Shown piece after piece: positions 15,300-23,155 of a stretch of 38,926 nt of DNA. The stretch lies in assembly GCA_934636905.1 (NCBI GenBank), contig CAKUBJ010000018.1, forward strand, positions 1-38,926, written 5' to 3'. A model generated the notes under the pieces. The model saw only the letters and a program-made list of their open reading frames with translations. It was not told the DNA's origin and did not search any database. Made by a program: the position numbers and the translations under genes. The stretch comes from an uncultured Dysosmobacter sp. GTDB lineage: Bacteria > Bacillota > Clostridia > Oscillospirales > Oscillospiraceae. Each line of letters opens with the position of its first letter. The stretch's first letter is position 1.

Positions 15300-17198
15300 T
15301 TACTTCTTCTCCTCGTCCACCCGCAGGCAGCGCATGGCGTTGAGGATGGCGATGAAGGCCACGCCCACGTCCGCAAACACCGCCAGCCACATGGGGGCTT
15401 TGCCCAGCGCACCCAGCAGCAGCACGATAGCCTTGACCGTCAGGGCAAAGATGATATTCTCGCGGACAATCCGCACCGTCTTGCGGGCAATCCGGATGGC
15501 GGTGGGAATCTTACCCGGCCGGTCGTCCATCAGCACCACGTCCGCCGCTTCAATGGCGGCGTCGCTGCCAAGGCCGCCCATGGCAATGCCGATGTCGGCG
15601 CGAGTCAGCACCGGGGCGTCGTTGATGCCGTCTCCCACAAAGGCCAGCTTCCCGGTTTCCTGCCGCAGCAGTTCCTCCACCCGGCATACCTTGTCGGCAG
15701 GCAGCAGTTCCGCGTGATACTCGTCCAGCCCCAGAGCGTCCGCCGTGGTGTGAGCCACCTCCTTGACGTCGCCGGTGAGCATGACGGTTTTCTTCACGCC
15801 CAGCGCCTTCAGCGCGGCAATGGCCTCCTTCGCGTCCGGCTTGGGCAGGTCGGAAATGACGATATGCCCGGCATAGAAGCCGTCAATGGTCACATGGACA
15901 ATGGTGCCCGGCAGTTCACAGGGCAGCCAGCTGACCTTCTGCCGCTCCATAAGGCGGCTGTTGCCGACCCCCACGCTGCGGCCGTCCACCCTGGCCATGA
16001 TGCCGTGGCCGGCAATCTCCTCCACGTCGCTGACCCGTTCCCCGTCCAGGGTCTTCCCGCAGGCTTCCCGCAGGGACACGGCAATGGGGTGGGTGGAATA
16101 CTGCTCTGCCAGCGCGGCGTATTCCAGCACCTGCTCCTCCGTGAAGCCCGCTTCCGGGTGGACGGCAGTAACGGAGAAGGTGCCCTTTGTCAGGGTACCG
16201 GTCTTGTCGAACACCACGGTGTCCGCCTTGGCCAGCGCTTCCAGATAGCTGCCGCCCTTTACCAGAATGCCGCATTTGGAGGCGCCGCCGATGCCGCCGA
16301 AGAAACTCAGCGGCACGGAAATCACCAGTGCGCAGGGGCAGGAGATGACCAGGAAGGTCAGGGCGCGGTGGAGCCATTCCGTCCAGGTCGTTCCCGCCAG
16401 AAACGCCGGCAGGGAGGGCAATGCCGCCAGCAGGATGGTGGGAATCAGGAACAGCGCCAGTGCGGCGTACACCACGCAGGGGGTGTAGTATCTTGCAAAG
16501 CGGGTGATGAACTGCTCGCTGACGGCTTTCTTTTCGCTGGAATTTTCCACCAGTTCCAGAATCTTGGACACGGTGGACTCCTCGCAGGGCTTGGTGACGG
16601 TAACCCGCAGCAGCCCCGTCAGATTCACGCAGCCGCTGATGATGTCATCCCCCGGCCGGATGCTCCGGGGCAGGGACTCACCGGTAAGGGCGGCGGTGTC
16701 CAGTGTGGAGCTGCCCTCCAGCACGGTGCCGTCCAGCGGCACCCGCTCGCCGGGCTTCACCACAATCACGGAGCCAACCGCCACGTCCTCCGGGTCCACC
16801 TCTTCCAGTCCGTTTTCCGTTTCCAGATTGGCGGTGTCGGGGCGGATGTCCATCAGCGCGGCAATGGAGGCCCGGGACTTGCCCACGGCATAGTCCTGAA
16901 ACAGTTCGCCGGTCTGATAAAACAGCATGACGAACACCGCCTCGGCGTACTCGCCGGTGGCATACGCCCCGATGGTGGCAATGGCCATGAGGAAGTTCTC
17001 GTCAAACACCTGCCCGTTGACAATGCCAAGGCCGGCCTTTCTCAGCACGTCATAGCCGATAAGCAGGTACGGAAGCAGGAAGCAGGCCGCCTGTACCCAG
17101 CCGGTGACGGGCAGCAGCTTCATCAGAATCAGCAGTGCCGCCGACATCAGGATGCGCGTCAGCACCTTTTTCTGCTTTTTGCTTAAAGTCGTCATCAT
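15300..17198 (-). CDS. zntA: P1B-type heavy-metal ATPase (Zn/Cd/Pb exporter)
   Basis: 632 residues. ATP-driven export of divalent soft metals across the membrane. Motifs: TGES (172-175), the membrane metal site CPC at 287-289 in ISCPCALVISVPL, phosphorylated D331 in DKTGT, and GDGINDAPVL. The last helix pair (LAVFADVGVAFIAILNAMR) has the aspartate typical of the ZntA/CadA group. It lacks the usual N-terminal metal-binding domain, which is encoded separately just upstream (17250-17468). Start at 17198 or the next ATG at 17195, after AAAGGA. Repressor, HMA protein and ATPase are read in that order from one promoter. Confidence 0.93.
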   Translation of the reverse strand: MMTTLSKKQKKVLTRILMSAALLILMKLLPVTGWVQAACFLLPYLLIGYDVLRKAGLGIVNGQVFDENFLMAIATIGAYATGEYAEAVFVMLFYQTGELFQDYAVGKSRASIAALMDIRPDTANLETENGLEEVDPEDVAVGSVIVVKPGERVPLDGTVLEGSSTLDTAALTGESLPRSIRPGDDIISGCVNLTGLLRVTVTKPCEESTVSKILELVENSSEKKAVSEQFITRFARYYTPCVVYAALALFLIPTILLAALPSLPAFLAGTTWTEWLHRALTFLVISCPCALVISVPLSFFGGIGGASKCGILVKGGSYLEALAKADTVVFDKTGTLTKGTFSVTAVHPEAGFTEEQVLEYAALAEQYSTHPIAVSLREACGKTLDGERVSDVEEIAGHGIMARVDGRSVGVGNSRLMERQKVSWLPCELPGTIVHVTIDGFYAGHIVISDLPKPDAKEAIAALKALGVKKTVMLTGDVKEVAHTTADALGLDEYHAELLPADKVCRVEELLRQETGKLAFVGDGINDAPVLTRADIGIAMGGLGSDAAIEAADVVLMDDRPGKIPTAIRIARKTVRIVRENIIFALTVKAIVLLLGALGKAPMWLAVFADVGVAFIAILNAMRCLRVDEEKK

Positions 17199-17249
17199 AC
17201 GTTCCTTTCAGGAAGCGCGCCGCCTGCCCGGCGGCGCGCTTTTCCGCTT

Positions 17250-17468
17250 TTACTTCAGATGCAGTTCGCAGTCCGGCTCAATCTTTTTGGCCGTGGTGAT
17301 GACCTGCTGCAGAATCTCGTCATAGCGGGCATCGTCGGCGTCCAGTGTCAGCTTCTGGGTCATAAAGCTGACGGAGGCGCTGTTGACGCCGTCAATCTTC
17401 CTGATGGCCTCTTCCACCTTGGCAGCGCAGTTGGCGCAGTCGATTTCAAATTTGTAGTGCTTCTTCAT
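17250..17468 (-). CDS. Free-standing heavy-metal-associated (HMA) domain protein
   Basis: 72 residues, MKKHYKFEIDCANCAAKVEE onward, a complete ferredoxin-like HMA fold. The metal-binding pair is C11 and C14 in DCANCAAK, the variant found at the N-terminus of Zn/Cd/Pb ATPases rather than the copper type. ATG 17468 has AGGAGGAA upstream; an upstream in-frame extension has none. It lies 51 bases before the ATPase gene, which lacks this domain. Delivery of metal to the pump or buffering is the likely role. Confidence 0.9.
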   Translation of the reverse strand: MKKHYKFEIDCANCAAKVEEAIRKIDGVNSASVSFMTQKLTLDADDARYDEILQQVITTAKKIEPDCELHLK

Positions 17469-17521
17469 GATAAATTCCTCCTGATTCAAAATATTCACAG
17501 AGAATGGACTCGGAATTACAA

Positions 17522-17884
17522 TCACTCAAGAATGTGCTCCAGCCCCTGATTGATGATGGTTTTCACATGGTCGTCTGCCAGCGAGTAAAACACCGTTTTA
17601 CCGTCCCGCCGGGAGGTCACCAGCCGGGCGTTTTTCAGTGCCCGCAGCTGATGGGAAATGGCGGACTGGGTCATGCCCAGCAGCGCCGCAATGTCGCACA
17701 CGCACATCTCCGCCTCAAAAAGGACGTACAGAATCCGGATGCGGGTGGAGTCGCCGAAGATACGGAACAGTTCCGTCAGGTCGTACAGGGTGTCCTCCCC
17801 CGGCATCTCTTTGCGGACTCGCTCCACGATTTCGTCGTGGGCATGCATGAACTCGCAGCATTCCACGTTATAGCGGTCTTCCAT
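17522..17884 (-). CDS. ArsR/SmtB family metal-responsive repressor (CadC/SmtB type)
   Basis: 120 residues, winged-helix repressor released from DNA on metal binding. The core reads LFRIFGDSTRIRILYVLF, then MCVCDIAALLGMTQSAISHQ as the recognition helix. Both classical metal sites seem present. For alpha-3N, C61 and C63 (MCVCD) lie with N-terminal C9/C10. For alpha-5, D104, H106 and H117 have the exact spacing of CzrA/SmtB, but the fourth ligand is E120 instead of histidine. Its own promoter carries an inverted TGAAC repeat. It is first in the operon with the HMA protein and the ATPase. Confidence 0.92.
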   Translation of the reverse strand: MEDRYNVECCEFMHAHDEIVERVRKEMPGEDTLYDLTELFRIFGDSTRIRILYVLFEAEMCVCDIAALLGMTQSAISHQLRALKNARLVTSRRDGKTVFYSLADDHVKTIINQGLEHILE

Positions 17885-17901
17885 GGTTCCCTCCTTTCAT
17901 T

Positions 17902-17923
17902 TGAACGTCTGTTCATGTGTTCA
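17902..17923 (-). promoter_or_regulatory. Operator of the metal-resistance operon
   Basis: Reverse strand: TGAACA-GA-CGTTCA (17915-17902) forms the 6-2-6 inverted repeat typical of SmtB/CadC targets. A further TGAACA half-site (17923-17918) is placed 8 bp away and overlaps the edge of the -10. Confidence 0.7.
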
Positions 17924-17950
17924 TTGTATCACTCGTTCAGCTTTTGTCAA
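17923..17950 (-). promoter_or_regulatory. Promoter of the metal-resistance operon
   Basis: Reverse strand: TTGACA (17950-17945), 16-bp spacer, TACAAT (17928-17923). Confidence 0.8.
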
Positions 17951-18035
17951 CCCCTTTTTGAAAAAAGAATGGAAGCTGCCGAAGAAATATGCTACACTGC
18001 TTGAGAACGCTGAAAGGAAGGTTTACAAATACACC

Positions 18036-18467
18036 ATGGATGAAAAAGAACTGGCCAATCTCCGCAAGCAGGCAGAAGCCATCCGCTTCTCCGCATACAA
18101 TCACATTGAACTTGCTCTGGCGGAGCCGGATCACGCCGTATTCCGGCTGAACATCCGGCCGGAGAGTAAAAACTCCTACAATATTGTCCACGGCGGCGCC
18201 CTCTATACCATGGCGGACAATGCCTCCGGCTTCGCCGCCCACTCGGACGGCCGCAGCTATGTGACCCAATCCGGTTCCCTGCATTTCATCCGCAACCGGT
18301 CGGAGGGGGAAATTCGGGCAGAGGCGCGGGTGCGCCACCGGGGGCGGGCCACCTGCCTTGTATCCGTGGACATCTGCGACGAACAGGGCATCCTGCTGGC
18401 CACCGGGGAATTTGCCTTCTTCTGCATCGGTGAGGCCGCCGGAGACGGGGAAGCCCCCCGCCGGTAA
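18036..18467 (+). CDS. PaaI-type hotdog-fold thioesterase
   Basis: 143 residues. Hotdog thioesterase pattern: NIVHGGALYTMADNASGFAA (about residues 49-68) holds the HGG loop and catalytic helix, followed by TQSGSLHFIRN and a VSVDICDEQGILLATGEFAF strand pair. These enzymes release acyl or aryl groups from CoA. ATG 18036 is the best start, but the AAGGAAGG site is somewhat distant (13 bases). A possible extended -10 (TGCTACACT, about 17991-17999) lies upstream. Divergent from the metal repressor; substrate unknown. Confidence 0.85.
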   Translation: MDEKELANLRKQAEAIRFSAYNHIELALAEPDHAVFRLNIRPESKNSYNIVHGGALYTMADNASGFAAHSDGRSYVTQSGSLHFIRNRSEGEIRAEARVRHRGRATCLVSVDICDEQGILLATGEFAFFCIGEAAGDGEAPRR

Positions 18468-18576
18468 GCCCGCAGTTCTCTGCGGCGGCAGAGCGCAAAA
18501 ACAGGAACGCCGGCCGGCGGAACCGGGTCGTCTTTTGTAGGATGTTCCGAAAGTGCCGCCGCCCCGGAAAAAAAGC

Positions 18577-18605
18577 TTGAAAACAGGAAACCGCCGCCGT
18601 AGAAT
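18577..18605 (+). promoter_or_regulatory. nadE promoter
   Basis: TTGAAA (18577-18582), 17-bp spacer, TAGAAT (18600-18605). Confidence 0.65.
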
Positions 18606-18635
18606 AGGGCATCATAATTCTGAAAGGGTGATCTC

Positions 18636-19406
18636 ATGGAATTTCACGCAAAAGAGCAGCTGCCCGGCCTGCTGGACTGGATGCGCCAGCAGATGCGCGC
18701 CTGCGGCGGCAAGACGGCAGTCATCGGCATTTCCGGCGGCAAGGACAGCGCCACCGTGGCGGCACTGGCCGTGGCGGCTTACGGGAAGGAAAACGTAGTA
18801 GGCGTCCTGCTGCCCAACGGTGTCCAGCCGGACATTGACTACTCCAACGGGCTGGTGGAGTTTCTGGGAATCCGCCACTATGTCTTTAATATTCAGGGGG
18901 GCACTGACGGCATCCTCAGCGAGATGACCCGTCTGGGCATGACCCCCAGCCGCCAGACCACGGTGAACCTGCCCTCCCGGATGCGGATGCTGACTCTGTA
19001 CGCCATTGCCCAGAGCGAGGACTGCGGCATTGTGCTGAACACCTCCAACCTCTCCGAGGACTGGGTGGGCTACTGCACGGTTTACGGCGACGCCACCGGC
19101 GCCTTCTCCCCTCTGGGGATGTACACCACCGAGGAGGTCATTGCGCTGGGGGCGGAACTTGGTCTGCCGGAAAAATTCCTGCTGAAGCCTCCCTCCGACG
19201 GGCTGAGCGGCCTCACCGACGAGGACAATCTGGGCTTTTCCTACCACGCCGTCAACGAGTACATCCGCAATGGTGTGGTGGAGCCGGAAATCAGGGAGAA
19301 AATCGACCGCCTGCACAGAGCCAGCCGCTTCAAGTTCCAGCTGATGCCGGTGTACCACAACGGCCTGCCCATGGCGCTGACGGACGAAACGGACTACTAC
19401 AAATAA
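18636..19406 (+). CDS. nadE: Ammonia-dependent NAD+ synthetase
   Basis: 256 residues. Final step of NAD synthesis: amidates deamido-NAD using ATP. The N-type ATP pyrophosphatase loop SGGKDS is at residues 33-38. TSNLSEDWVGYCTVYGDATG and KPPSDGLSGLTDEDNLGFSY are the conserved substrate-binding stretches. There is no N-terminal glutaminase domain, so it uses free ammonia. It starts after GAAAGG at 18623 and ends before a very strong convergent terminator. Confidence 0.95.
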   Translation: MEFHAKEQLPGLLDWMRQQMRACGGKTAVIGISGGKDSATVAALAVAAYGKENVVGVLLPNGVQPDIDYSNGLVEFLGIRHYVFNIQGGTDGILSEMTRLGMTPSRQTTVNLPSRMRMLTLYAIAQSEDCGIVLNTSNLSEDWVGYCTVYGDATGAFSPLGMYTTEEVIALGAELGLPEKFLLKPPSDGLSGLTDEDNLGFSYHAVNEYIRNGVVEPEIREKIDRLHRASRFKFQLMPVYHNGLPMALTDETDYYK

Positions 19407-19444
19407 ATTCCGGAACCCCTGACGGATTTCGGGCGGAACGCATC

Positions 19445-19486
19445 AATCCCGCAGGGCGGCTCCTTTCGGAGCCGCCCTGCGGGATT
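19445..19486. terminator. Bidirectional terminator after nadE
   Basis: Perfect 19-bp stem (19445-19463 with 19468-19486) and TTTC loop, followed at a short distance by CTTTTT on the forward strand. It lies between convergent nadE and the SLH pseudogene. Confidence 0.85.
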
Positions 19487-19515
19487 CTGATTGCTGCTTT
19501 TTCAGATTCCGTTTT

Positions 19516-19965
19516 TCACTTGCCCTGTTCCGTGCGGTACAGGAAGGTGACAATCTGCGCTCTTGTGCAGGTGCCGCCGGGCAGGAGGTTTCTGCCGTCC
19601 CCCTGCACGATGCCGGCGGCCAGCGCCCAGTTCGTGGCCGGCCGTGCATAGCCGGGAACGGTGTCGGCGTCCTCAAAACCGGACACCAACTCCTGTAACG
19701 TCACGGCCTCCGGCGCCGCCCAGCGGAACAGGAAGGCCACCGTCTGCGCCCGGGTGCAGGGAGTGTCGGGGCTGAAGGTAGTATCAGACGTGCCGGTGGT
19801 GATGCCCTCACTCAGTGCCCAGCGGACGGCCTCGGTATACTGTTATGTGCCGTTTACCTCAGCCACTGCGTCCGCCGCCAGTGCCCCGGCAGGCAGCAGC
19901 GTCAGGCACAGCAGCAGGGAAAGCAGGACGCCAAGGCCCTGCCGCAGGATTTGATGGTGTTTCAT
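19516..19965 (-). pseudogene. Secreted SLH-domain protein broken by an in-frame stop
   Basis: The reverse strand from ATG 19965 (GGAGGAAACAAC just before it) reads MKHHQILRQGLGVLLSLLLC..., a good signal peptide ending in ALAADA. After 40 codons comes a TAA (19845-19843). Past it the same frame continues without interruption through two SLH-like motifs (YTEAVRWALSEGITTGTSDT..., and ATNWALAAGIVQGDG...TRAQIVTFLYR) to the end at 19516. One base change from a sense codon explains the break. An intact form would be about 149 residues, a small wall-attached protein. Confidence 0.8.
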
Positions 19966-19991
19966 GTTGTTTCCTCCATTTCTCCTTGTGG

Positions 19992-20231
19992 TCAGTGTTC
20001 CCGCTCCGCCATGGACAGCAGTTCGTCATGGCTCAGTTCCACGTTGCCGAAGCGGACAAAAATGCCGTTGGTCACGGCGCTGTCCCAAACCTGCGGGTTC
20101 GTCAGGGTGCGGAAGCAGATTTTGTCCAGATAGGGCTTCATGTCCAGCAGCAGCCGGCTGCCGGATACGAAATTCACCTGTAAAATGTGATTTGCCAGCG
20201 GCACCACGGCGCTGAGATACCTTCGCTCCAA
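19992..20231 (-). CDS. DUF2442 domain protein (TTG start)
   Basis: 79 residues if started at TTG 20231, which has AAAGGGGG eight bases upstream. Earlier in-frame starts would run through the terminator hairpin at 20261-20297. The pattern fits DUF2442: RYLSAVVPLANHILQVNFVS, then LLLDMKPYLDKICFRTL, then a partial NPQVWDSAVTNGIFVRF and NVELSHDELL. DUF2442 proteins are often paired with DUF4160 partners in toxin-antitoxin-like loci; no such partner is seen here. It lies downstream of the MalT-type regulator but after a terminator. Confidence 0.72.
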   Translation of the reverse strand: MERRYLSAVVPLANHILQVNFVSGSRLLLDMKPYLDKICFRTLTNPQVWDSAVTNGIFVRFGNVELSHDELLSMAEREH

Positions 20232-20260
20232 ACGGGAATCCCCCTTTCGTGTCTCCACAT

Positions 20261-20297
20261 AAAAAATCCACCGTACCCACTGTACGGTGGATTTTCC
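20261..20297. terminator. Terminator after the MalT-type regulator
   Basis: 12-bp stem (20265-20276 with 20282-20293) flanked by A and T runs, giving T tracts on both strands (GGATTTTTT on the reverse, GGATTTTCC on the forward). Confidence 0.85.
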
Positions 20298-20318
20298 CGA
20301 TTCACAATTAACCAAAGG

Positions 20319-22799
20319 TCAGGTTTTGGAGGAAAACAACTCCGCCAGCCGCTTCCGCTTGGTGTGGGTGTCCCCCGCAATCCCCAGCTTGGAGTAAATC
20401 CGGTTGATGTACTGCTTGACGCTGCCCTCGGAGAGGAAGAGCCGTTCCGCAATTTCCCGGTTGGTCAGCCGCGCCGCCATCAGTTCCGCAAGCTGCTGCT
20501 CCCGCTCCGTCAGGGCAGCCAGCGCCTCCGGCCGGCGGCTGCCGGCTTGGCGCCGTTCTCCTTCCTCCCCCAGCCGGAGAATCTCCCGGGTCAGGTCAGT
20601 CCGTGGCATCTGGGGCAGCAGCGTTTTCAGGTACCGGTAATTTTCCACGAAGGGCAGGGCAAAGCCGTCCGGCCGGGCGTCGGCCAGTGCCCGGGAAAGC
20701 AGTGCCCGGGCGTCCTCCTCCCTGCCCAGCATGGCGTAGGCCGCCGCCGTCTGGATGCGGACGTGCATGGCCGGCAGGGCATAGTGCATGGCCTCGCATA
20801 CCGCCAGCTGAGGGGCGCTGCGGCCGATGACTCTGGCATACGCCCCCTGTGCCAGATACACCTGATTTTCAATCATCTCCATCATGGGCTTTCCCGGGGC
20901 GAGAATACCCACGGTGGACAGCCGGTGCTCCCTGAACAGTTCCGGGATGTGCTCCGTCTGCCCAAGGAGGGCGTGGTAATAGGCGGAGGTGGCGCTCCAG
21001 ATGTTGAGCCAGGCGAGGTTGTGGTGCCGCAGCAGGTCTTCATAGCGCTGCGCAAAGGTGCAGCGGGGCTTCACATCCGTATGCAGGGAGAGCCGCCGCG
21101 CCAGAAAGTCGCAGCACAGCGCCATGTTCTCCTGCCCGTTGTCCTCGATTTGGGCGTAGGCCCGTTCCAGTTCAATCTGGGCGTCCGTAAAGCGCCCCTG
21201 CAGGAAGGCCGCCTCCCCCCGCATGATGGTTTCCGCCCCCTGGCCGTGGCCGTCGGTAATCTTATAATAATGGGGCATACACTCGTCCATCTCTGCCAGT
21301 TCGCCCTCCAGCGCCCCCGGCTCCCGGTAGAACATCATCAGCACCGAGGGGGAGCCGAAGGTCCAGCCGCCGCTTTTCCGGATGCTGATGGCCGTGCGGG
21401 TCATCCGGGCGCTGGCACTGCGGTGCAGGCGGCTCATGGCGCTGATGTCGTTGTAGCAGAGGAAACTCATAATCAGGTCGCACTCCCCCAGCAGATTACC
21501 CCGCTCCGTGGGGGGCAGTTCCGGGTGCTCCCGGATGGCCGATAGCAAAAGTTCCTTCAACTCCAGCATTTTGGGGATATTCCGCCAGTTGAACATACTG
21601 CGCATCAGCACCAGAATGGCCAGGGGATGCGCCTTCAGCACCGGGAGGGGCACTTCCTCCATCCCCTCCAGCACCGTCCGGGGCTTCAGGGAGGACAGCA
21701 GGATGCCCGCGTCCTTCTCCACCACCCGCAGCAGCCCGTCATCGTCCCCGCCCCGGCGGTAGGCGGACAGGGCGTGGAGGTACATCCCCCGTTCCTCGTA
21801 CCATACGCCGTACCGCTGCCGGCAGCGGCGCTGCCGTTCCGGTGCCAGCGTCAGGAACGTGCGCTCCGCGCACTCCTTCATCATGTGGTGAAAGCGGTAG
21901 GTCACGCCGTCCGGCAGCCGCTTTACAAAGGCGTTCCGGGCGGTCAGCAGTACCAGCAGCGCCTCCGCCTCCGGGTCTTCCGTCACAAAGCGGGCCATCT
22001 CCGCCGTAAATTCGTCGGCAAGGCCCATGATCGCCAGAAACTCCCGCTGCTTTTCCGGAAGCGGGTCAATCATGGCGGCGGTAAACGTGGCATAGATGTC
22101 CGAATTCCGGTTCGGCAGCGTCCCCCGCTCGGAGAGGGTTCGCAGGTTCAGATAGACGGCGGAGAACCACCCCTCGCTGGAATACAGCAGGGCGTCAATT
22201 TCCTCATCGGAAAGGGCGGTGCCGCAGCGGCGGGCATAAATGGACAGTTCCGTGTGATTCAGCCGCAGCTGCTCCGTCCCCACCCGGTAGACCTTCGCCC
22301 CCAGCCGCACTTCCTCTGCGGCCGGCTGGAAGCGGTCCCGGCTGGCTACAATCAGGTGGACGCCGGCAGGCAGGCAGTTTGCAAGGGTGCAGAGGAAGCC
22401 GGCGGCGCGGTCGTCGGTCAGCAGATGGAAATCGTCGATGAAGATAAAGCAGGGCACGTCCCCTGCCAGTTCCCGGCACAGTTCCTCCGCCAGCAGCCCG
22501 CCGCCGGCGGCGTCCGTGGGGCAGGCGCAGTCCCGCAGAAAGTCAAACCCCGCCCGGGAAAAGGCGTCCTGTGCGCTTTTCCAGAAAATGGCCAGATTGT
22601 CGGAATACACGCTGATGCGGATGATTTTTATGGTTTCCGCCTTTGCCCGCTCCTCCAGATACCAGTTCACCGCCGTGGTCTTCCCGTATCCCATAGGCGC
22701 CACCACGGTGGTCAGCGCACTTTGGGAGATAGGGCGCAGGCTCTCCTGCAAACGCTCGGATATGTAGATGGCATTCAGGTTCCATTTCGGCTTCGGCAT
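20319..22799 (-). CDS. Large LuxR-family (MalT/LAL-type) ATP-dependent transcription regulator
   Basis: 826 residues in MalT-like order. An N-terminal STAND ATPase has Walker A APMGYGKTT (34-42) and Walker B FIFIDDFH (about 138). A long helical repeat sensor region follows, and then a C-terminal LuxR helix-turn-helix: LTEREQQLAELMAARLTNRE, IAERLFLSEGSVKQYINRIY. Such proteins switch on target genes when a small ligand drives oligomerisation. A strong promoter lies upstream and a terminator downstream. The neighbouring broken SLH gene and the SLH glycosidase are candidate targets, from position only. Confidence 0.92.
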   Translation of the reverse strand: MPKPKWNLNAIYISERLQESLRPISQSALTTVVAPMGYGKTTAVNWYLEERAKAETIKIIRISVYSDNLAIFWKSAQDAFSRAGFDFLRDCACPTDAAGGGLLAEELCRELAGDVPCFIFIDDFHLLTDDRAAGFLCTLANCLPAGVHLIVASRDRFQPAAEEVRLGAKVYRVGTEQLRLNHTELSIYARRCGTALSDEEIDALLYSSEGWFSAVYLNLRTLSERGTLPNRNSDIYATFTAAMIDPLPEKQREFLAIMGLADEFTAEMARFVTEDPEAEALLVLLTARNAFVKRLPDGVTYRFHHMMKECAERTFLTLAPERQRRCRQRYGVWYEERGMYLHALSAYRRGGDDDGLLRVVEKDAGILLSSLKPRTVLEGMEEVPLPVLKAHPLAILVLMRSMFNWRNIPKMLELKELLLSAIREHPELPPTERGNLLGECDLIMSFLCYNDISAMSRLHRSASARMTRTAISIRKSGGWTFGSPSVLMMFYREPGALEGELAEMDECMPHYYKITDGHGQGAETIMRGEAAFLQGRFTDAQIELERAYAQIEDNGQENMALCCDFLARRLSLHTDVKPRCTFAQRYEDLLRHHNLAWLNIWSATSAYYHALLGQTEHIPELFREHRLSTVGILAPGKPMMEMIENQVYLAQGAYARVIGRSAPQLAVCEAMHYALPAMHVRIQTAAAYAMLGREEDARALLSRALADARPDGFALPFVENYRYLKTLLPQMPRTDLTREILRLGEEGERRQAGSRRPEALAALTEREQQLAELMAARLTNREIAERLFLSEGSVKQYINRIYSKLGIAGDTHTKRKRLAELFSSKT

Positions 22800-22858
22800 G
22801 ACGTTTCCCTCCGTACACAGACGCGGATTCCGGAAATGCGGGCAGTTCCATATCTGGA

Positions 22859-22887
22859 ATTATACCGGGTTTTCCCGCAGGTGTAAA
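22859..22887 (-). promoter_or_regulatory. Promoter of the MalT-type regulator
   Basis: Reverse strand: TTTACA (22887-22882), 17-bp spacer, TATAAT (22864-22859). Confidence 0.8.
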
Positions 22888-22953
22888 CCTTGTTCTTCCG
22901 TCTGTCCGGAGAGAGAAGCCGGAAAAAGCCGGCATTTGTCCGGCAAACGAAGA

Positions 22954-23025
22954 ACCAGCGTGTCGAAAAAGTCTTTTCGACACGCTGGTGCAAGTTTTTC
23001 TGCACTTGAAAAGTGCAGAAAACTT
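22954..23025. repeat. Two-hairpin dispersed repeat, family 2 copy A
   Basis: A perfect 16-bp stem (22954-22969 with 22974-22989) is followed by a second stem of about 15 bp (22992-23007 with 23010-23025). On the reverse strand this matches the layout and core of 34173-34246. It sits in the 356-base gap between two genes; a third small stem lies at about 23040-23068. Nothing codes here. Confidence 0.75.
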
Positions 23026-23116
23026 ATGATTCAAAACGAAAGACACCCCTCCTGGGTTTCTTTCGTAACTATCTTCCTTCCCGTCGCGCACATTTTTCGA
23101 ATTTATCGACAGTCTG

Positions 23117-23145
23117 GAACCACCACCCTTTTCAGGTGGTGGTTC
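23117..23145. terminator. Hairpin after the SLH glycosidase gene
   Basis: Perfect 11-bp stem GAACCACCACC/GGTGGTGGTTC with a 7-nt loop, 11 bases past the stop codon. The U tract is poor on the reverse strand. Confidence 0.55.
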
Positions 23146-23155
23146 TCATTGGAAA

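Noticed and set aside
15714..17186. Long forward frame opposite the metal ATPase
   Set aside because: Shadow of the ATPase gene, low-complexity composition, no ribosome site.
22543..23091. Reverse frame running through the family 2 repeat into the regulator gene
   Set aside because: Its N-terminal half is translated hairpin repeat, and the rest overlaps the start of a certain gene in another frame.
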